Source of the DNA: Nitrospirae bacterium GWC2_56_14
Lineage (GTDB): Bacteria; Nitrospirota; UBA9217
NCBI GenBank assembly: GCA_001803705.1
Contig: MHDY01000164.1
Location: 1,376 to 16,392 of the forward strand
Direction of reading: 5' to 3'
DNA length: 15,017 bases
The notes below the pieces were generated by a model. It had not been told where the DNA came from, ran no database searches, and saw nothing but the letters and a program-made list of their open reading frames with translations. Below, one piece after another: positions 13,252 to 15,017 of this stretch; position 1 is the first letter of the stretch; every line of letters starts with the position of its first letter. The translations under genes and the position numbers were made by a program.

Positions 13252-13959
13252 TCAAGGCGCCATGTTTGTACCTAAAGCACATGACGAACACTGCAAATTG
13301 AAACCGCTGTTCGAATGTGCAGTGTTTCCGTCTACAAGAGCATTAGACATTTGTATACCGCCACCCGCGTTTGCAGTTACGGCATTGTTTTTCACGGTCG
13401 AATAGTTTCCTGATATTCCAAGGCCACTGTTAAGGGATACGGTATTATTAATGATTGTTGAGTTTGAACCTGCAATGGCATAAGAAGCGTTGCCGGAAAC
13501 AATGTTCCCTTGCACAACACATCCCCACACATTTATACCGCTTCCGTTTCCGGAAATCAGGCAATCCCGTACTTCGCAATGCCAGTCAAGTGCAATACCG
13601 GTTCCTGTATTGTTAACGATTCTCATATTGATGACCCGCGTACTATTCATTCCCTCGTTGTCAGACACACCAACTCCAAAGTTAGTAATTGTGCCGTTTC
13701 GAAGCTCTACATTTGTAGACGTTTCTAAATTGACACCATAGCCCGTGCTGGAACCTGTTATGGAATAACCATTAAAATCTATGGAGACGTTATTGGCCGC
13801 GACGATAATGCCGGACCCGGAACTGGTCAAATTGGCACCCAGGTAGTAACTGTCAGACGTGCTAATCGTATATGGCAGGGAGTTGATCAATGTTTTGGCT
13901 GATACTGTTGTCGCAACAAAAATCAGCGATATTGCAAACAGCATAAATCTCTTAGTCAT
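13252..13959 (-). CDS. Exported right-handed parallel beta-helix protein
   Basis: This 235-residue protein begins with a signal peptide (MTKRFMLFAISLIFVATTVSA|K), so it should be exported. The mature part consists of repeating short beta-strand turns of about 20-25 residues rich in N, G, S, T and V: IIVAANNVSIDFNGYSITG, VELRNGTITNFGVGV, ALDWHCEVRDCLISGNGSG, VQGNIVSGNASYAI, STIINNTVSLNSGLGI, STVKNNAVTANAGGGI, ALVDGNTAHSNSGFNL. This is the PbH1/NosD-like right-handed beta-helix pattern found in pectate lyases and surface or phage-tail proteins. No catalytic set could be identified. A perfect AGGAGGAA ribosome binding site precedes the ATG at 13957-13959. Two 60-base lines I counted are 40-43 percent G+C, against 52 percent for one line of the reductase gene, suggesting transfer. 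It lies inside the accessory patch between the duplicated reductase ends. Confidence 0.8.
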   Translation of the reverse strand: MTKRFMLFAISLIFVATTVSAKTLINSLPYTISTSDSYYLGANLTSSGSGIIVAANNVSIDFNGYSITGSSTGYGVNLETSTNVELRNGTITNFGVGVSDNEGMNSTRVINMRIVNNTGTGIALDWHCEVRDCLISGNGSGINVWGCVVQGNIVSGNASYAIAGSNSTIINNTVSLNSGLGISGNYSTVKNNAVTANAGGGIQMSNALVDGNTAHSNSGFNLQCSSCALGTNMAP

Positions 13960-13998
13960 AGTTCCTCCTATAGATTAGTTGGTTTATCTACTTGTCCG

Positions 13999-14232
13999 TT
14001 ATGCAGTGCTACGATGTTTCTGACTCACCTCCTTTCCGGGGGGGAACGCCTTTGCCCGGCTGACATCATCAATGTCAGGTTCACGAATGTCGCACCTTGC
14101 ACCCGGAGGCGTAGACTGAATCTGAATTGGTTCGGGGCAGTTCCCACCTAGCGTTTTAGCCGCACGCGCGAGTCCCGACGTGCTGACACCAACATGACGC
14201 GCTATCTCGGCCAGCGACAAACCAAAACTCAA
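13999..14232 (-). pseudogene. Transposase-type helix-turn-helix remnant
   Basis: The minus-strand frame (TTG at 14232, upstream stop about 50 bases earlier) begins SFGLSLAEIARHVGVSTSGL, a clear helix-turn-helix. It is of the kind found at the C-terminus of REP-associated (Y1/RAYT-like) transposases, where a GLSLAEIAR.LGVSTS pattern is usual. After this the frame turns into a Pro/Arg-rich tail with no recognisable domain, and no HUH catalytic motif is present. I read it as a decayed end of a transposase gene in the accessory patch. The rest of 13960-14547 has no gene I can support; it includes a lower-GC stretch at about 14390-14530. Confidence 0.42.
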
Positions 14233-14547
14233 GCGTAAACCCGGGCATTTGCAGAGGTTACATTCTATTCAAACTGGATTAGAAACTGAGAGCAGTCCCG
14301 ATCGTCCTCGAAAATTGATGATTTATTTATTCCACGGAGTATCAGATGGTGCAACGCTCCGGGGACATCAAGGCGGGCTTGACGTGGCATATTTAGAGTC
14401 TATTCTATTCATATAATACTTGTCAATGGAAATTACTCCATTTCGGTCACTACGCCCTCAAAGGAATTCTATGGAGTCAGGTTCTGGGAAATCATTTTCT
14501 TATATTTAAAGACCTGTATAACCATATAAAGGGCACCTCCCAAACGT

Positions 14548-14925
14548 GTGCTCTGGAACAGCGAGGTGCGCGAGATCCTCGGGGAAAAGATCGTAAAGTC
14601 CGTCAAGATCGAGGACAAGACAGAGCGGACGCTGAAGGAGATGCCGGTCGACGGCGTGTTCATCGCGATCGGGTATGTGCCGAACAACGAGATCGCAAAG
14701 AACCTCGGTCTTGAACTCGATGCGGAAGGCTACGTCAAGGTGGACCTCACCACGATGCGGACATCCGTGCCTGGCATCTACGCGGCCGGCGACATCACCG
14801 GCGGCCTGAAGCAGATCGTCGTGGCAGTGGGCTAGGGTTCGACGGCGGCCATGAGGGCGTTTGAGGATATTTCAGGTATGGTTGGCGAGGAGAAGAAGGT
14901 TGCGGAGGTGGTGAAGAAGGTGTGA
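14548..14925 (+). pseudogene. Partial duplicate of the AhpF-like reductase 3' end
   Basis: These 378 bases align without gaps to 12107-12484, the last 125 codons and stop of the reductase gene, with 16 mismatches by my count (about 96 percent identity). The copy starts mid-gene (VLWNSEVRE) and lacks the FAD and CATC regions. A C-to-T change turns the codon for Q517 of the full gene into TAG at 14833-14835. Similarity ends exactly after the TGA at 14923-14925. Up to the premature stop, seven of ten changes are synonymous and three are V/I swaps, the pattern expected if the segment once evolved as working protein. After the stop there are S-to-R, D-to-E, A-to-V and G-to-V changes. It is non-functional as it stands. 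Confidence 0.95.
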
Positions 14926-14940
14926 TATCTGCTGTTCCTA

Positions 14941-15017
14941 GTGTAGTGTCTCACAATTAACTGGTGTTATGCCATGATTTGTGATAGAGTGTCGCTCATG
15001 GCACGACACGCTTTAAC
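14941..15017 (+). mobile_element. Possible left edge of an insertion sequence (cut by window end)
   Basis: After the duplicated segment comes GTGTAGTGTCTCACAATTAA, followed by an ATG at 14998 opening MARHAL, which runs off the window. A short terminal-repeat-like sequence followed within about 60 bases by a start such as MARHxLT is a common layout in IS5-like and related insertion sequences. Only six codons are visible and no ribosome binding site is convincing, so this is tentative. Confidence 0.25.

Noticed and set aside
14346..14396. Short frame MVQRSGDIKAGLTWHI between the transposase remnant and the duplicated segment
   Set aside because: Only 16 codons, with no ribosome binding site and no confident family; it could be a chance frame or a tiny gene fragment.

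Overview
The window carries bacterial, fairly GC-rich DNA with densely packed genes. It probably comes from an anaerobic or sediment-type lineage such as Desulfobacterota (Geobacter-like) or Nitrospirota. That placement rests on the family mix (methylcitrate-cycle genes, a DUF3617 protein, an ECF sigma/zf-HC2 anti-sigma pair, a small UXX-type selenoprotein) and on several intergenic repeat families that I associate with such genomes. It is an inference, not a proof.

Layout. 1-2893: the 3' end of prpD (2-methylcitrate dehydratase), then prpE (propionyl-CoA synthetase) with its own promoter. Together they indicate propionate use through the methylcitrate cycle. prpE is bracketed by related CGCAAAG repeats. 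3066-3722: a broken N-terminus of a restriction-modification enzyme, followed by an overlapping antitoxin/toxin pair (RelE/ParE type). 3822-6119 (minus): a class I aminotransferase and an HD-domain phosphohydrolase, separated by an ACAGGAT repeat. 6409-8100 (plus): an exported DUF3617 protein with a near-consensus promoter, a cupin and a nitroreductase. 8134-9790 (minus): a membrane anti-sigma factor and its ECF sigma factor, translationally overlapped.

9957-12484 (plus) is the most interesting part. It starts with a 68-residue glutaredoxin-like gene whose 13th codon is an in-frame TGA, followed directly by a SECIS-like hairpin: a selenoprotein that ordinary ORF callers miss. An isochorismatase-fold cysteine hydrolase and a three-part flavoprotein (two thioredoxin folds, one with CPYC, fused to a thioredoxin reductase with CATC) follow on the same strand. 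The three look like one thiol/selenol redox operon, divergent from the ECF sigma gene.

12485-14547 is an accessory patch. It holds a palindromic repeat, an IS66-like transposase remnant, an AT-richer exported beta-helix protein and a remnant with a transposase-type helix-turn-helix. It is bounded by the intact 3' end of the flavoprotein gene on one side and by a 378-bp second copy of that 3' end (14548-14925; 16 mismatches, no gaps, one premature stop) on the other. The window closes in what may be the start of another insertion sequence.
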